A stretch of DNA of 39,054 nucleotides. Source: an uncultured Collinsella sp. (GTDB lineage: Bacteria > Actinomycetota > Coriobacteriia > Coriobacteriales > Coriobacteriaceae). Position 1 is the first letter of the stretch, and each line of letters starts with the position of its first letter. Position numbers and translations under genes: made by a program. Positions 22,433 to 31,894 of the stretch are shown in pieces. The notes below the pieces were generated by a model, which made no database searches, was not told the DNA's origin, and saw only the letters and a program-made list of their open reading frames with translations. The stretch is taken from the NCBI GenBank assembly GCA_958436995.1, contig CAUBMI010000012.1:1-39054 (forward strand). The letters are read 5' to 3'.

Positions 22433-22939
22433 ATGTGCGATGACCACATCGGCCTCTGCCCCCACACGCCGGGCGGCGACCCCCATGAACCCGCAGATGC
22501 GCCCGCGGCACAGTCCCAATCAGACGCGCTCGCCAAGCACATCCTAAACGGGCTGGGCTTCTGCGGCCACTTTCTGCACTTTCACGGCGGCGGCGCCTCG
22601 GGAAAGGCCCCCATCGTCTGCTTGCTCGCCAAGCAGCCAAACGGCGAGATGTCACAGCAGGAACTAGGCCTGCACTTTGATCTTAAGCCCGGTTCGCTTT
22701 CCGAGATTCTCTCCAAGATCGAATGCGCCGGCCTTATCGAGCGCAGCCGCAATCCCAAAGACCGGCGGCAGCTCACCATTCGCCTGACCGAAGCGGGATG
22801 GGAAAAGGCCCACGTAGAGCAGGCGGCCCGCATTCGCTTTAGAGAGCAGGCCTTTAGCGCGCTCACCCATGACGAGCGCGAGGACCTCGCCGAAATGCTC
22901 GATAAAATCCGCGTAACCTGGGAGGAACTGGATGATTAA
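22433..22939 (+). CDS. MarR family regulator with Cys/His-rich N-terminus
   Basis: 168 residues, ATG 22433 behind AAAGGAG. The winged helix is clear (MSQQELGLHFDLKPGSLSEI recognition region; wing RNPKDRRQLTIRLTEAG). The N-terminal 65 residues are unusual, with Cys2, His5, Cys9, His11, His18 and a FCGHFLHFHGGG stretch, which could bind a metal or oxidant. The last codons overlap the first ABC gene by 8 nt, so it is the first gene of the exporter operon and probably its repressor, released by an exported compound. Confidence 0.88.
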   Translation: MCDDHIGLCPHTPGGDPHEPADAPAAQSQSDALAKHILNGLGFCGHFLHFHGGGASGKAPIVCLLAKQPNGEMSQQELGLHFDLKPGSLSEILSKIECAGLIERSRNPKDRRQLTIRLTEAGWEKAHVEQAARIRFREQAFSALTHDEREDLAEMLDKIRVTWEELDD

Positions 22940-24776
22940 AACCCTCATGGGAAGCATCCGCGACTATATGAAAGTCACCGTTGCCACGCCGCTGCTCGTG
23001 CTTGGCGAGGTGCTCTGCGAGATGCTGATTCCATTTATCACCGCCAACCTGATCGACGCCATCAAAGACGGCGCCACCGTAGCCGAGATGCTTCCCACCG
23101 CAGGCTTTTTGGTGCTCATCGCGCTGACGTCGCTTGCTTTTGGCGCCGCTGCCGGCATCACCTGCAGCCATGCGAGTTGCGGCTTCGCCAAGAACCTGCG
23201 TCACGACCTGTTCTACAAGATCCAGACGTTCAGCTTTGCCAACATCGATGAGTTCTCGAGCTCCTCGCTCGTCACGCGCCTGACCACCGATATCAACAAC
23301 GTGCAGCAGGCCTTTATGATGATCATCCGTATCGCCGTGCGCGCGCCGCTTGTCTTGATCTTCGCCTTTACCATGGCGTTTATCATGGGCGGTAGCGTCG
23401 CCATGGTCTACCTGGTCATCATTCCGCTGCTGGGCTTTGGACTGTTCTTTATCATCTTTAAGGTGCGCCCCATCTTCTCGCGCGTGTTCCACAAGTACGA
23501 TGCCCTTAACGAGTCCGTCGAGGAAAACGTCACCGGCATGCGCGTGGTCAAGAGCTATGTGCGCGAAGACTTTGAGAAGGAGAAGTTCGCGACCGCCGCG
23601 CGCGACGTCCAGATGGACTTCACCCGCGCCGAGAAGCTGCTCGCCTTTAACAACCCCATGATGAACATCTGCGTCAACGGCGCGTTTGTCGTCATCATCT
23701 ACCTGGGCTCCAAGCTCATCATCACGAGCCAGGGCACGCTGTTCGACGTGGGCCAGCTCTCCTCGACCTTTACCTATGGTTTCCAGATTCTCATGAGCCT
23801 GATGCAGCTGTCGATGATCTTTGTCATGGTGACCATGGCCGACGAATCGGCACACCGCATTGCCGAGGTGCTGGCCGCCGAGCCCACGATCGCCGATCCC
23901 GCCGAGCCCGTGCTCGAGGTTGCCGACGGTTCCATCGACTTTGACCACGTGAGCTTTAAGTATTCCGCGCATGCGAAACGCCAGGCGCTCGACGATATCG
24001 ACCTGCACATTACGAGCGGCGAGACCATCGGCATCATCGGCGGCACTGGCTCGGCCAAGTCCACGCTCGTTAACCTCATCGCCCGCCTGTACGACACCAC
24101 CGAAGGCGCTGTGCGCGTGGGCGGCGTGGACGTGCGCGACTACGACCTGGACGCGCTGCGTCACCAGGTCGCCATGGTGCTGCAGAAAAACGTGCTGTTT
24201 AGCGGCACCATCGCCGAGAACCTGCGTTGGGGCGACCCGAACGCCACCGACGAGGAAGTCCGCGAGGCGGCACATCTGGCCTGCGCCGACGAGTTTGTCG
24301 ACGGCTTCCCCAAGGGCTACGACACCTGGATCGAACAGGGCGGCTCTAATGTTTCGGGCGGTCAGAAGCAGCGCCTGTGCATTGCACGCGCCCTGCTGCG
24401 TCGCCCCAAGATCTTGATCCTGGACGACTCCACCAGCGCCGTCGACACCAAGACTGACGCCAAGATTCGCGCAGGTCTGGCAAGCTATCTGCCCAACACG
24501 ACCAAGATCATCATCGCCCAGCGCATCAGCTCCGTGCAGGACGCAGACCGCATCATTGTCATGGAGGGCGGCCGCATCGCACAGATCGGCAACCACGAAG
24601 AGCTGCTCAAGACGAGCGAGATCTACCGAGAGACCTTTACCTCGCAAAACAAGATGTCTGCCGAAGGTACGCAAGACGCCGACGACGTCTCTGGCGACGC
24701 GAACACGGCGGCAGACAACACCGACATGACCGCAACGCAAGCTCAGACTCAGGAAGGAGGCGAGGCCCATGAGTAA
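22932..24776 (+). CDS. ABC exporter half-transporter A1 (BmrC/YheI-like, degenerate ATP site)
   Basis: 614 residues: six-helix membrane domain (about 1-320) and ATPase domain (about 330-580), with a C-terminal acidic/Thr-rich tail. Walker A is GGTGSAKS (370-377), with Ala replacing the last Gly of GxGK. Signature NVSGGQKQRLCIARALL. Walker B KILILDDSTSAVD has Asp where the catalytic Glu should be. This is the degenerate half expected in heterodimeric multidrug/peptide exporters. ATG 22932 has SD GGAGG. It pairs with the next gene (8-nt overlap). Confidence 0.9.
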   Translation: MIKTLMGSIRDYMKVTVATPLLVLGEVLCEMLIPFITANLIDAIKDGATVAEMLPTAGFLVLIALTSLAFGAAAGITCSHASCGFAKNLRHDLFYKIQTFSFANIDEFSSSSLVTRLTTDINNVQQAFMMIIRIAVRAPLVLIFAFTMAFIMGGSVAMVYLVIIPLLGFGLFFIIFKVRPIFSRVFHKYDALNESVEENVTGMRVVKSYVREDFEKEKFATAARDVQMDFTRAEKLLAFNNPMMNICVNGAFVVIIYLGSKLIITSQGTLFDVGQLSSTFTYGFQILMSLMQLSMIFVMVTMADESAHRIAEVLAAEPTIADPAEPVLEVADGSIDFDHVSFKYSAHAKRQALDDIDLHITSGETIGIIGGTGSAKSTLVNLIARLYDTTEGAVRVGGVDVRDYDLDALRHQVAMVLQKNVLFSGTIAENLRWGDPNATDEEVREAAHLACADEFVDGFPKGYDTWIEQGGSNVSGGQKQRLCIARALLRRPKILILDDSTSAVDTKTDAKIRAGLASYLPNTTKIIIAQRISSVQDADRIIVMEGGRIAQIGNHEELLKTSEIYRETFTSQNKMSAEGTQDADDVSGDANTAADNTDMTATQAQTQEGGEAHE

Positions 24777-26688
24777 GGCAACGACCGCCGAGCGCGCGCT
24801 CAACCGCAAGGGCGGCACCATGTCGCGCCTCATCAAGACGCTCTTTGGCTTCTATCCTGTGCTTTTGCCCCTCGTCGTCGCCGGCGTGGTGCTCTGCGCC
24901 ATCATCAACTCCATCGGCGCAACCTTCCTGCAGAGCGCCCTGCAGATTATTAGCGAATCGTGGCAGTCGGGCGATTGGGAAGCCGCACAGCCCAAGATTC
25001 TGCAGCTCGTGACCACCCTCGCCTGCATCTACGGCGTCGGTGTCCTGTCCTCGCTCTTCTGGAACCGCGCCATGGCTATCGTCACGCAGGGCTCGCTCGA
25101 GAAGCTGCGCGAGATGATGTTCAACCGTATGCAGGACCTGCCGATCCGCTACTTCGACACGCACCAGCGCGGCGATATCATGAGCCACTACACCAACGAC
25201 ATCGACACGTTGCGTCAGATGATCAGCCAGTCGCTGCCCAACCTGCTCATGACGATCATCATCATCGTCACGGTGTTCTTTATCATGCTGTACTACAGCG
25301 TGTGGATGTGCCTGGTCATCATCGCCGGCGTCGCCTTTATGACCTTTATGACCAAGCTGCTCGGCTCCAACTCCGCGCGCTTCTTCATTGCGCAGCAGAC
25401 CGAACTCGGCGTGGTCGAGGGCCATATCGAGGAGGTCATGAACGGCCAGAAGGTCGTCAAGGCGTTCTGCCACGAGTCTGCCGCCGAGGCCGATTTTGAC
25501 GAGCGCAACGAAAAGCTCTTCGAGGTCTCCCAGAAGGCCAACATGTACGCCAACATCCTCATGCCCATCCTTATGAACCTGGGCAACCTGCTCTACGTGC
25601 TGGTCGCACTGGCGGGCGGCATTTTCCTGGCGCTGGGCGTGCCCAACCTGAGCATATCGGGCATGGCGCTGTCCATCGCCGTCGTGGTACCGTTCCTTAA
25701 CATGACCAAGCAGTTCTGCGGACAGATCGGCCAGATCTCGCAGCAGATCAACGCCGTGGTCATGGGCCTCGCCGGCGCCGACCGCATCTTTGAGCTCATC
25801 GACGAGGAGCCCGAGGCCGACGAGGGCTACGTGACACTCGTCAACGCGCAGGTGAACCCCGAGACCTGGGAGCTCGAGGAGGCCGACCACCACACCGGCA
25901 TGTGGGCATGGAAGCATCCGCACCGCGCAACCGGCGAGATCGAGTACGTACCGCTGCGCGGCGACCTGGTCATGGACAACGTGGACTTTGGCTACGCGCC
26001 CGACCACGAGGTGCTGCACGGCGTGTCCGTATACGCCAAGCCGGGTCAGAAGGTCGCGTTTGTCGGCGCCACCGGTGCCGGTAAGACGACCATCACCAAC
26101 CTCATCAACCGCTTCTACGACATTGCCGACGGCAAGATCCGCTACGACGGCATCAACGTCAACAAGATCCGCAAGGCAGATCTGCGCCGCTCGCTGGGCG
26201 TGGTGCTGCAGGACGTGAACCTGTTCACTGGCACCGTGATGGACAACATCCGCTACGGCAACCTGGATGCCACCGACGAGGAGTGCATCGCGGCGGCCAA
26301 GCTCGCGGGCGCGGACGACTTTATCACCCGCCTGCCCGATGGCTACGACACGATGCTCACCGGCAACGGCGCACAGCTGTCGCAGGGCCAGCGCCAGCTG
26401 ATCTCGATCGCACGCGCCGCCGTCGCCGATCCGCCGGCAATGATTCTGGACGAGGCCACGAGCTCCATCGACACCCGCACCGAGGCCATCGTGCAGGCGG
26501 GCATGGATAAGCTCATGGAGGGCCGCACGACGTTTGTCATCGCGCACCGTCTCTCCACCGTGCGCAACTCCGACGCGATCATCTGTCTGGATCACGGCCG
26601 CATCATCGAGCGCGGCAACCACGACGAGCTGATCGCTAAGCGCGGGTACTACTACCAGCTGTACACGGGTGCATTTGAGCTCGAGTAG
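24769..26688 (+). CDS. ABC exporter half-transporter B1 (BmrD/YheH-like, canonical ATP site)
   Basis: 639 residues. Six membrane helices, then a ~60-residue insertion between membrane and ATPase domains (EADHHTGMWAWKHP region), as in YheH/BmrD proteins. Walker A GATGAGKTT, signature LSQGQRQLISIARAA, Walker B AMILDEATSSID with catalytic Glu. It is therefore the catalytically competent partner of A1. ATG 24769 has SD GGAGG. It ends with YYYQLYTGAFELE, the same C-terminus as its paralogue at 29863-31803. A terminator follows. Confidence 0.92.
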   Translation: MSKATTAERALNRKGGTMSRLIKTLFGFYPVLLPLVVAGVVLCAIINSIGATFLQSALQIISESWQSGDWEAAQPKILQLVTTLACIYGVGVLSSLFWNRAMAIVTQGSLEKLREMMFNRMQDLPIRYFDTHQRGDIMSHYTNDIDTLRQMISQSLPNLLMTIIIIVTVFFIMLYYSVWMCLVIIAGVAFMTFMTKLLGSNSARFFIAQQTELGVVEGHIEEVMNGQKVVKAFCHESAAEADFDERNEKLFEVSQKANMYANILMPILMNLGNLLYVLVALAGGIFLALGVPNLSISGMALSIAVVVPFLNMTKQFCGQIGQISQQINAVVMGLAGADRIFELIDEEPEADEGYVTLVNAQVNPETWELEEADHHTGMWAWKHPHRATGEIEYVPLRGDLVMDNVDFGYAPDHEVLHGVSVYAKPGQKVAFVGATGAGKTTITNLINRFYDIADGKIRYDGINVNKIRKADLRRSLGVVLQDVNLFTGTVMDNIRYGNLDATDEECIAAAKLAGADDFITRLPDGYDTMLTGNGAQLSQGQRQLISIARAAVADPPAMILDEATSSIDTRTEAIVQAGMDKLMEGRTTFVIAHRLSTVRNSDAIICLDHGRIIERGNHDELIAKRGYYYQLYTGAFELE

Positions 26689-26757
26689 ATAGGCTTGTTC
26701 CACGGAGGTCTCCCGGGCGCAATCAGCCCGTCGTTTAAAACGGAATAAAAGTTAGTG

Positions 26758-26789
26758 AGCCCCTGGCCGGCTGGCCAGGGGCTCGTTTT
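26758..26789 (+). terminator. Terminator of ABC exporter operon 1
   Basis: AGCCCCTGGCC / GGCCAGGGGCT stem (26758-26783), GGCT loop, then CGTTTT. It is nearly identical to the terminator at 31895-31925, with a compensatory base-pair change at the third pair. Confidence 0.93.
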
Positions 26790-26820
26790 GTGTGGATGAT
26801 TTGGCTGGCGGGTGCTGCAT

Positions 26821-26870
26821 ATTAATCGTATAATTTATCGTAAGTTCCCGCACATCGATTGGAGCCTTAT
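26821..26870 (+). promoter_or_regulatory. Promoter region of the toxin-antitoxin pair
   Basis: A consensus -10 TATAAT lies at 26829-26834, flanked by two ATCGTA repeats (TTAATCGTA and TTATCGTAA), probable antitoxin-binding half sites. No good -35 is visible. The SD GGAG is at 26861. Confidence 0.5.
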
Positions 26871-27134
26871 ATGCCTGCCATTAAGCCTGTTTCCGATTTA
26901 CGCAATTACAACGAGGTGCTCTCCGATGTCCGCGAGGGCTCCCCAGTGTTCCTGACCAAAAACGGGCACGGTTGCTACGCGGTACTCGACATGAAAGATT
27001 ACGACCGGTTTTGCGCCATCAGCACGCTGATGACGGAACTTGAGCGCGGGCGCAACTCGGGTGAGCAGGGCGGATGGGTCTCGTCGAATGACGTCGCCGC
27101 ACACTTCCGCCACAAGGCCGCAAGCCATGCATAG
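26871..27134 (+). CDS. Antitoxin, Phd/YefM family
   Basis: 87 residues from ATG 26871 (GGAG, 6-nt spacing). The N-terminal fold (AIKPVSDLRNYNEVLSDVRE, PVFLTKNGHGCYAVLDMKDY) is typical Phd/YefM: a DNA-binding dimerisation domain followed by a C-terminal toxin-neutralising tail. It should bind and inhibit the toxin encoded immediately downstream and repress its own promoter. The last 8 nt overlap the toxin start. Confidence 0.9.
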   Translation: MPAIKPVSDLRNYNEVLSDVREGSPVFLTKNGHGCYAVLDMKDYDRFCAISTLMTELERGRNSGEQGGWVSSNDVAAHFRHKAASHA

Positions 27135-27441
27135 CTGCGAGGTTGTCTACTCTCCGCTGGCTCTGCAAGATCTCGACGACATCTGGGACTATATTGCCGT
27201 CGAAAAGGACAATCCCGCAGCAGCGGAGAGAATCGTAGAGGGCATCCTCGCTCGGATAGACCTGCTCTCCAGCTTCCCGGAGTCGGGCACGCCACTCTCA
27301 TCGATCTATCCCCTACGCTCCGATTACCGGTTCGTGATCTGTGACAATTATCTCGCGTTTTACCGCTTTCACCAGAAGGTCTATATTGACCGTGTTCTCC
27401 ACGGAAAACGCGATTACCTGCAGATATTGTTTGCCGAATAG
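27127..27441 (+). CDS. Toxin, RelE/ParE family
   Basis: 104 residues from ATG 27127. YSPLALQDLDDIWDYIAVEK is the standard RelE/ParE N-terminal helix, and the C-terminal VLHGKRDYLQILF matches the family end with a catalytic-region Arg. By family, it would cleave ribosome-bound mRNA (RelE) or poison gyrase (ParE); the subgroup is not clear by eye. The 8-nt overlap with the antitoxin supports coupled expression. The pair sits between two paralogous ABC operons. Confidence 0.9.
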   Translation: MHSCEVVYSPLALQDLDDIWDYIAVEKDNPAAAERIVEGILARIDLLSSFPESGTPLSSIYPLRSDYRFVICDNYLAFYRFHQKVYIDRVLHGKRDYLQILFAE

Positions 27442-27562
27442 TCAGGTCCCGATATTAGACGACCCCAAAGGCCGTAAAGCGAGGACAGTTTCGTGAAGAA
27501 TATGTCGCATGCTTCGAGTTGTGGTATAAACGTAACATGCTACAGAAAGGATGGCAGCTGGA

Positions 27563-27991
27563 ATGTTTCCTGAAGATGCCGTTGGACCCCTTTTTAAGGT
27601 GATCAACGAGCGCATGCAGGCGTCTGCCGACGCGGATCTTAAGGAGCAAGGGCTCACTTTTGCGCAAAGTCAGGTGATCGTCTACCTTATCGAGCACGCT
27701 GGCCAGGCGCTCCAAAAAGAGATCGAAACCAACCTCAAGGTCTCCCACCCAACGGTCTCCGGCCTCGTCAGCCGGCTCGAGAAAAACGGCTTTGTGCGCA
27801 CCTGGGTAGCCGAGGATGACCGACGCAATAAGGTCGTTGAGCTCACGGACAAGGCACACGATGCCGGCGACCGCATGCGTGCCACCATGCGCGAACGCGA
27901 CCAAGAACTGCTCGCCGGCCTTGATAAACGCGAGCAGACGGAGCTCATCCGCATGCTCAGGCGAATCTACGCCAACGTCTGCAAACAATAA
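27563..27991 (+). CDS. MarR family regulator of the second ABC exporter operon
   Basis: 142 residues from ATG 27563; an ATG at 27551 directly abuts the AAAGG and is less likely. Winged helix: LQKEIETNLKVSHPTVSGLV and wing VAEDDRRNKVVELTDKA. It lacks the Cys/His-rich extension of the first MarR and is only distantly similar, so the two operons probably respond to different ligands. A TATAAA at about 27522 may be its -10. The ABC genes follow after 121 nt. Confidence 0.87.
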   Translation: MFPEDAVGPLFKVINERMQASADADLKEQGLTFAQSQVIVYLIEHAGQALQKEIETNLKVSHPTVSGLVSRLEKNGFVRTWVAEDDRRNKVVELTDKAHDAGDRMRATMRERDQELLAGLDKREQTELIRMLRRIYANVCKQ

Positions 27992-28009
27992 GCAATAGCC
28001 TCATCAGTA

Positions 28010-28052
28010 CCCGTCGCTCGCCGGATTCGATTCGCCTGCGGCGGGCTTCTTT
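28010..28052 (+). terminator. Possible attenuator between MarR and ABC genes
   Basis: CCCGTCGC (28010-28017) pairs with GCGGCGGG (28038-28045, one wobble), followed by CTTCTTT. The long loop makes it weak; it may let MarR be expressed above the transporter. Confidence 0.4.
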
Positions 28053-28112
28053 ACGCCCTATTCTGTAGCTTGCTACGTAACTTCAACCCGATTCGTACAG
28101 AAAGGAACATGC

Positions 28113-29870
28113 ATGATACGAACGCTTGCACGGAGCCTGCGACAATACCGCCAGAGCTCCGTCGCCGCCATCCTGCTTTCGATCCTGGAGGTGATACTCG
28201 AGATCGCGATCCCGCTCGTCATGAGCGACCTCATCGACCGCGGCATCCAGGCAGGCAATATGGGCAAGGTCTGGCACCTTGGCATCGCCTTGCTCGTCCT
28301 TGCCGTTCTCGAGTTTGGAGTGGGCGCCGGCGGCGCCTGGATGGGTGCACGTGCCTCGGTGGGCTTCGCCGCCAACCTGCGCGACGATATGTACGACAAC
28401 GTGCAGACCTTCTCTTTTGGCAGCATCGACAAGTTCTCCACCGGCTCGATCGTCACACGCCTCACCACCGACGTCACCAACGTGCAGAACGCCTACATGA
28501 TGATCATCCGCATGGGCGTGCGCGGCCCCGTGATGCTCGCGTTCTGCTGGATCGTGTCGTTTACCATCAACCGACAGATCTCGTTCGTGTTCCTTGCCGT
28601 GATCCCCATCCTCGCTATCGCACTCGGACTCATTATGTGGCGCGTAAGCAGCATCTTCACACGCGTTTTCGCCACCTATGACACGCTCAACAACGTGGTT
28701 CAGGAAAACGTCGCGGGTATCCGCGTGGTCAAGTCGTTCAACTGCGAGGAGCACGAGATCGGCAAGTTCGAGGCCATCAGCCAGCGCATCTACGAGGACT
28801 TCGCGCGCGGCGAGCGCCTTATCTCGCTCAACACGCCGCTTATGCAGGCCTGCATGTACGCCTGCATGATCCTCATCTCTTGGATCGGCGCCAAGGCCAT
28901 CGTGGCCTCGGGCAACAACGCCGCGCTCGGTCTCACCACGGGGCAACTCACCGCACTCTTTACCTACGCCATACAGATCCTCATGGCGCTCATGATGCTC
29001 TCCATGGTCTTTACGCTCATCGTGATCGCCCAAAGCTCGGCCCAGCGCATCGCCGAGCTGCTTAACGAACATAGCGACATCGCGAGCCCCGAGCCCGGTC
29101 GCGCCGTCACGCAGGTTGCGGACGGTTCCGTGGAGTTTAACCACGTGAGCTTTGCCTACGCGAGCAAGGCCGAGAGAAACGTGCTCGAGGACGTAAACCT
29201 CACCATCAAGAGCGGCGAGGTCGTGGGCATCATCGGCGGCACGGGCTCGTCCAAGTCGAGCCTCGTGAACCTCATTGCCCGCCTCTACGATGTCACCGCC
29301 GGCACCGTGCGCGTGGGCGGCGTCGACGTGCGCGACTACGACCTCGATGCGCTACGCGGCCAGGTGGCCATGGTGCTGCAGAAAAACGAACTCTTTAGCG
29401 GCACCATCGCCGAGAACCTGCGCTGGGGTGATGCCGAGGCCAACGACGCGGAGCTGGCGCGCGCCTGCGAGCTCGCCTGTGCGAACGAGTTCATCGACCA
29501 GATGCCCAACGGCTACCAAACCGTGATCGAGCAAGGCGGCACCAACGTATCGGGCGGCCAGAAGCAGCGCCTGTGCATCGCCCGCGCTCTCGTGGCCAAG
29601 CCGCGCGTGCTCGTGCTCGATGACTCCACGAGCGCCGTCGACACCAAGACCGATGCGAAGATCCAACAGGGTCTTGCCGAGTACCTGCCCACCACGACCA
29701 AGATCGTGATCGCGCAGCGCGTGAGCTCGGTCATGCACGCCGACAAGATCGTGGTCATGGACGACGGACGTATCAGCGCGGTGGACACACACGAAGAGCT
29801 CTTGCGCACGAGCGATATCTATCGCGAGGTCTTTGAGTCGCAGCAGAAGGGAGCGGCAGAGGATGAGTAA
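28113..29870 (+). CDS. ABC exporter half-transporter A2 (BmrC/YheI-like, degenerate ATP site)
   Basis: 585 residues, clear paralogue of the gene at 22932-24776: same FSFGSIDKFSTGSIVTRLTT-type coupling region, Walker A GGTGSSKSS, signature NVSGGQKQRLCIARAL, and Walker B VLVLDDSTSAVD again with Asp replacing the catalytic Glu. It lacks the long acidic C-terminal tail of A1. ATG 28113 has SD AAAGGA. It overlaps the partner gene by 8 nt. Confidence 0.9.
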   Translation: MIRTLARSLRQYRQSSVAAILLSILEVILEIAIPLVMSDLIDRGIQAGNMGKVWHLGIALLVLAVLEFGVGAGGAWMGARASVGFAANLRDDMYDNVQTFSFGSIDKFSTGSIVTRLTTDVTNVQNAYMMIIRMGVRGPVMLAFCWIVSFTINRQISFVFLAVIPILAIALGLIMWRVSSIFTRVFATYDTLNNVVQENVAGIRVVKSFNCEEHEIGKFEAISQRIYEDFARGERLISLNTPLMQACMYACMILISWIGAKAIVASGNNAALGLTTGQLTALFTYAIQILMALMMLSMVFTLIVIAQSSAQRIAELLNEHSDIASPEPGRAVTQVADGSVEFNHVSFAYASKAERNVLEDVNLTIKSGEVVGIIGGTGSSKSSLVNLIARLYDVTAGTVRVGGVDVRDYDLDALRGQVAMVLQKNELFSGTIAENLRWGDAEANDAELARACELACANEFIDQMPNGYQTVIEQGGTNVSGGQKQRLCIARALVAKPRVLVLDDSTSAVDTKTDAKIQQGLAEYLPTTTKIVIAQRVSSVMHADKIVVMDDGRISAVDTHEELLRTSDIYREVFESQQKGAAEDE

Positions 29871-31803
29871 GCAAACCAAACGCCCCGCAAACGGAGCGGC
29901 ACCGGGCACCGACATGTCCGCGATGCAGCTCGATATGGCAACCGTCAGGCGCCTGCTCTCGTATATGTCCTGCTACCGAGGACAGCTTGCACCCGTCGTC
30001 GCATGCATTCTGATCTCTGCCATCGCGAGCGCCGCGTCGTCGATGTTTTTGCAGACGCTTATCGACGACTACATCATCCCGCTTTTGGCGACCGACGCTC
30101 CCGTATGGACGGGTCTCGCACACGCACTCATCACCATCGGCGCCGTCTATGTGGTGGGCGTTGCGGCCACACTCGTCTACAACCGCGCGATGGTCACCGT
30201 GGCGCAGGGCGCGCTCAAGCGCATCCGCGACGACATGTTCTCGCACATGCAGACGCTCCCCTTGCGCTACTTCGACACGCACGCTCACGGCGATATCATG
30301 AGCCTCTACACCAACGACACCGACACCCTGCGCCAGATGATCGCGCAGTCGCTCTCGCAGCTTGTGAGCTCGGTGTTCACGTTGGTCGCGGTCTTTGTGT
30401 GCATGCTTTGGGTGAGCGTGGGGCTCACCGCAGTGGTCTGCGTGCTCATGGCGACGATATTCGTGTTCGTGGGCCGCATCACGGGGATCATCGGGGCGTT
30501 TTCTATCGAGCAGCAAGATACGCTCGGCGCGCTCAACGGCTACATCGAGGAGATGGTCGGCGGGCAGAAGGTCATCAAGATCTTTTGTCACGAAGACGCC
30601 GCGCGCATCGGGATGAGCAGGCTCAACCGTGCCTGGGCAAAGGCCGCGACAAACGCGCAGGGCATGGGCATTTCGATCATGCCCACGATGAACGCGTTTG
30701 GCTACCTGATCTATGTGGTGGTGGCCGTGATCGGTGGCTACATGGCCATCGCGGGGACACCCAACCTGGGACTTACCGGTTTCGACACGCTCACGCTCGG
30801 CGCCATTGCGTCCTTCTTGACGCTCTCGCGCAACTTCATAAACCCCGTGGCGCAAGTGTCCAACCAGCTCAACTCGATCATCATCGCGCTTGCGGGCGCC
30901 GGGCGCATCTTTACGCTCATGGACGAGAAACCCGAGTCCGATGACGGTTACGTGACGCTGGTCAACGTGGACGAGGGCGCGGACGGTGCGCTGGTCGAAA
31001 CGAACAAGCGAACCGAACGCTGGGCCTGGAAGAACCCGCATCACGACGACAGCTGCGAGCTCGTGCCGCTCAAGGGGCATATCGTGCTCGACCATGTGGA
31101 CTTTGGCTATGCACCCCAAAAGCTCGTGCTGCACGATATCGAGCTCGACGCCGAGCCCGGGCAGAAGATTGCGCTCGTGGGCGCGACGGGCGCCGGAAAG
31201 ACCACGATCACCAATCTGATCAACCGCTTCTACGACATTGACGACGGCAAAATCCGCTACGACGGCATCAACATCAACAAGATCCGCAAGGCCGACCTGC
31301 GCCGAAGCCTGGGCGTCGTGTTACAGGACGTGAACCTGTTCACCGGCACCGTTATGGACAACATCCGCTACGGCTGCCCTGGCGCCACGGACGAGCAGTG
31401 CATCGAGGCGGCGCGCCTGGCCAACGCCGACGGGTTTATCCGCATGCTGCCGGCGGGCTACGACACCGTGCTCGAGGGCGACGGCAGCGGACTTTCGCAG
31501 GGACAGCGCCAGCTGATTTCGATCGCGCGCGCCGCGGTGGCCGACCCGCCCGCAATGATTCTGGACGAGGCCACGTCGAGCATCGACACCCGCACCGAGG
31601 CATTGGTGCAGCGTGGCATGGACGCGTTGATGGAGGGCAGAACCACGTTTGTCATCGCACACCGTTTGAGCACCGTGCGCAACTCCGACCTGATCTGCGT
31701 GCTGGACCACGGACGGATCATCGAGCGCGGCAGCCACGACGAGCTGATCGCCAAGCGCGGGTACTACTACCAGCTGTATACCGGTGCGTTTGAGCTCGAG
31801 TAG
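29863..31803 (+). CDS. ABC exporter half-transporter B2 (BmrD/YheH-like, canonical ATP site)
   Basis: 646 residues from ATG 29863; an earlier in-frame ATG at 29833 lies inside the previous gene. Paralogue of 24769-26688: insertion region with RTERWAWKNP, Walker A GATGAGKTT, signature LSQGQRQLISIARAA, Walker B AMILDEATSSID with catalytic Glu, identical C-terminus. The N-terminal 30 residues are longer and differ. It forms a heterodimer with A2. Substrates are unknown. Confidence 0.92.
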   Translation: MSKQTKRPANGAAPGTDMSAMQLDMATVRRLLSYMSCYRGQLAPVVACILISAIASAASSMFLQTLIDDYIIPLLATDAPVWTGLAHALITIGAVYVVGVAATLVYNRAMVTVAQGALKRIRDDMFSHMQTLPLRYFDTHAHGDIMSLYTNDTDTLRQMIAQSLSQLVSSVFTLVAVFVCMLWVSVGLTAVVCVLMATIFVFVGRITGIIGAFSIEQQDTLGALNGYIEEMVGGQKVIKIFCHEDAARIGMSRLNRAWAKAATNAQGMGISIMPTMNAFGYLIYVVVAVIGGYMAIAGTPNLGLTGFDTLTLGAIASFLTLSRNFINPVAQVSNQLNSIIIALAGAGRIFTLMDEKPESDDGYVTLVNVDEGADGALVETNKRTERWAWKNPHHDDSCELVPLKGHIVLDHVDFGYAPQKLVLHDIELDAEPGQKIALVGATGAGKTTITNLINRFYDIDDGKIRYDGININKIRKADLRRSLGVVLQDVNLFTGTVMDNIRYGCPGATDEQCIEAARLANADGFIRMLPAGYDTVLEGDGSGLSQGQRQLISIARAAVADPPAMILDEATSSIDTRTEALVQRGMDALMEGRTTFVIAHRLSTVRNSDLICVLDHGRIIERGSHDELIAKRGYYYQLYTGAFELE

Positions 31804-31894
31804 GACCGGTTACTGACGGAGGGTGCCCCGGGGGCGGCGGGGCACCCTCCTACGCGCAATCAGCCCGTCGTTTAGAACGGAATAAAAGTTAGTG

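Noticed and set aside
22863..24836. Long minus-strand open frame opposite the first ABC exporter gene
   Set aside because: A shadow frame of a GC-rich gene; composition (His, Asp, Gly, Val) and lack of domains or SD argue against it. The same applies to 24637-26703, 29773-31134, 32968-34674, 34942-36525 and 36814-38502.
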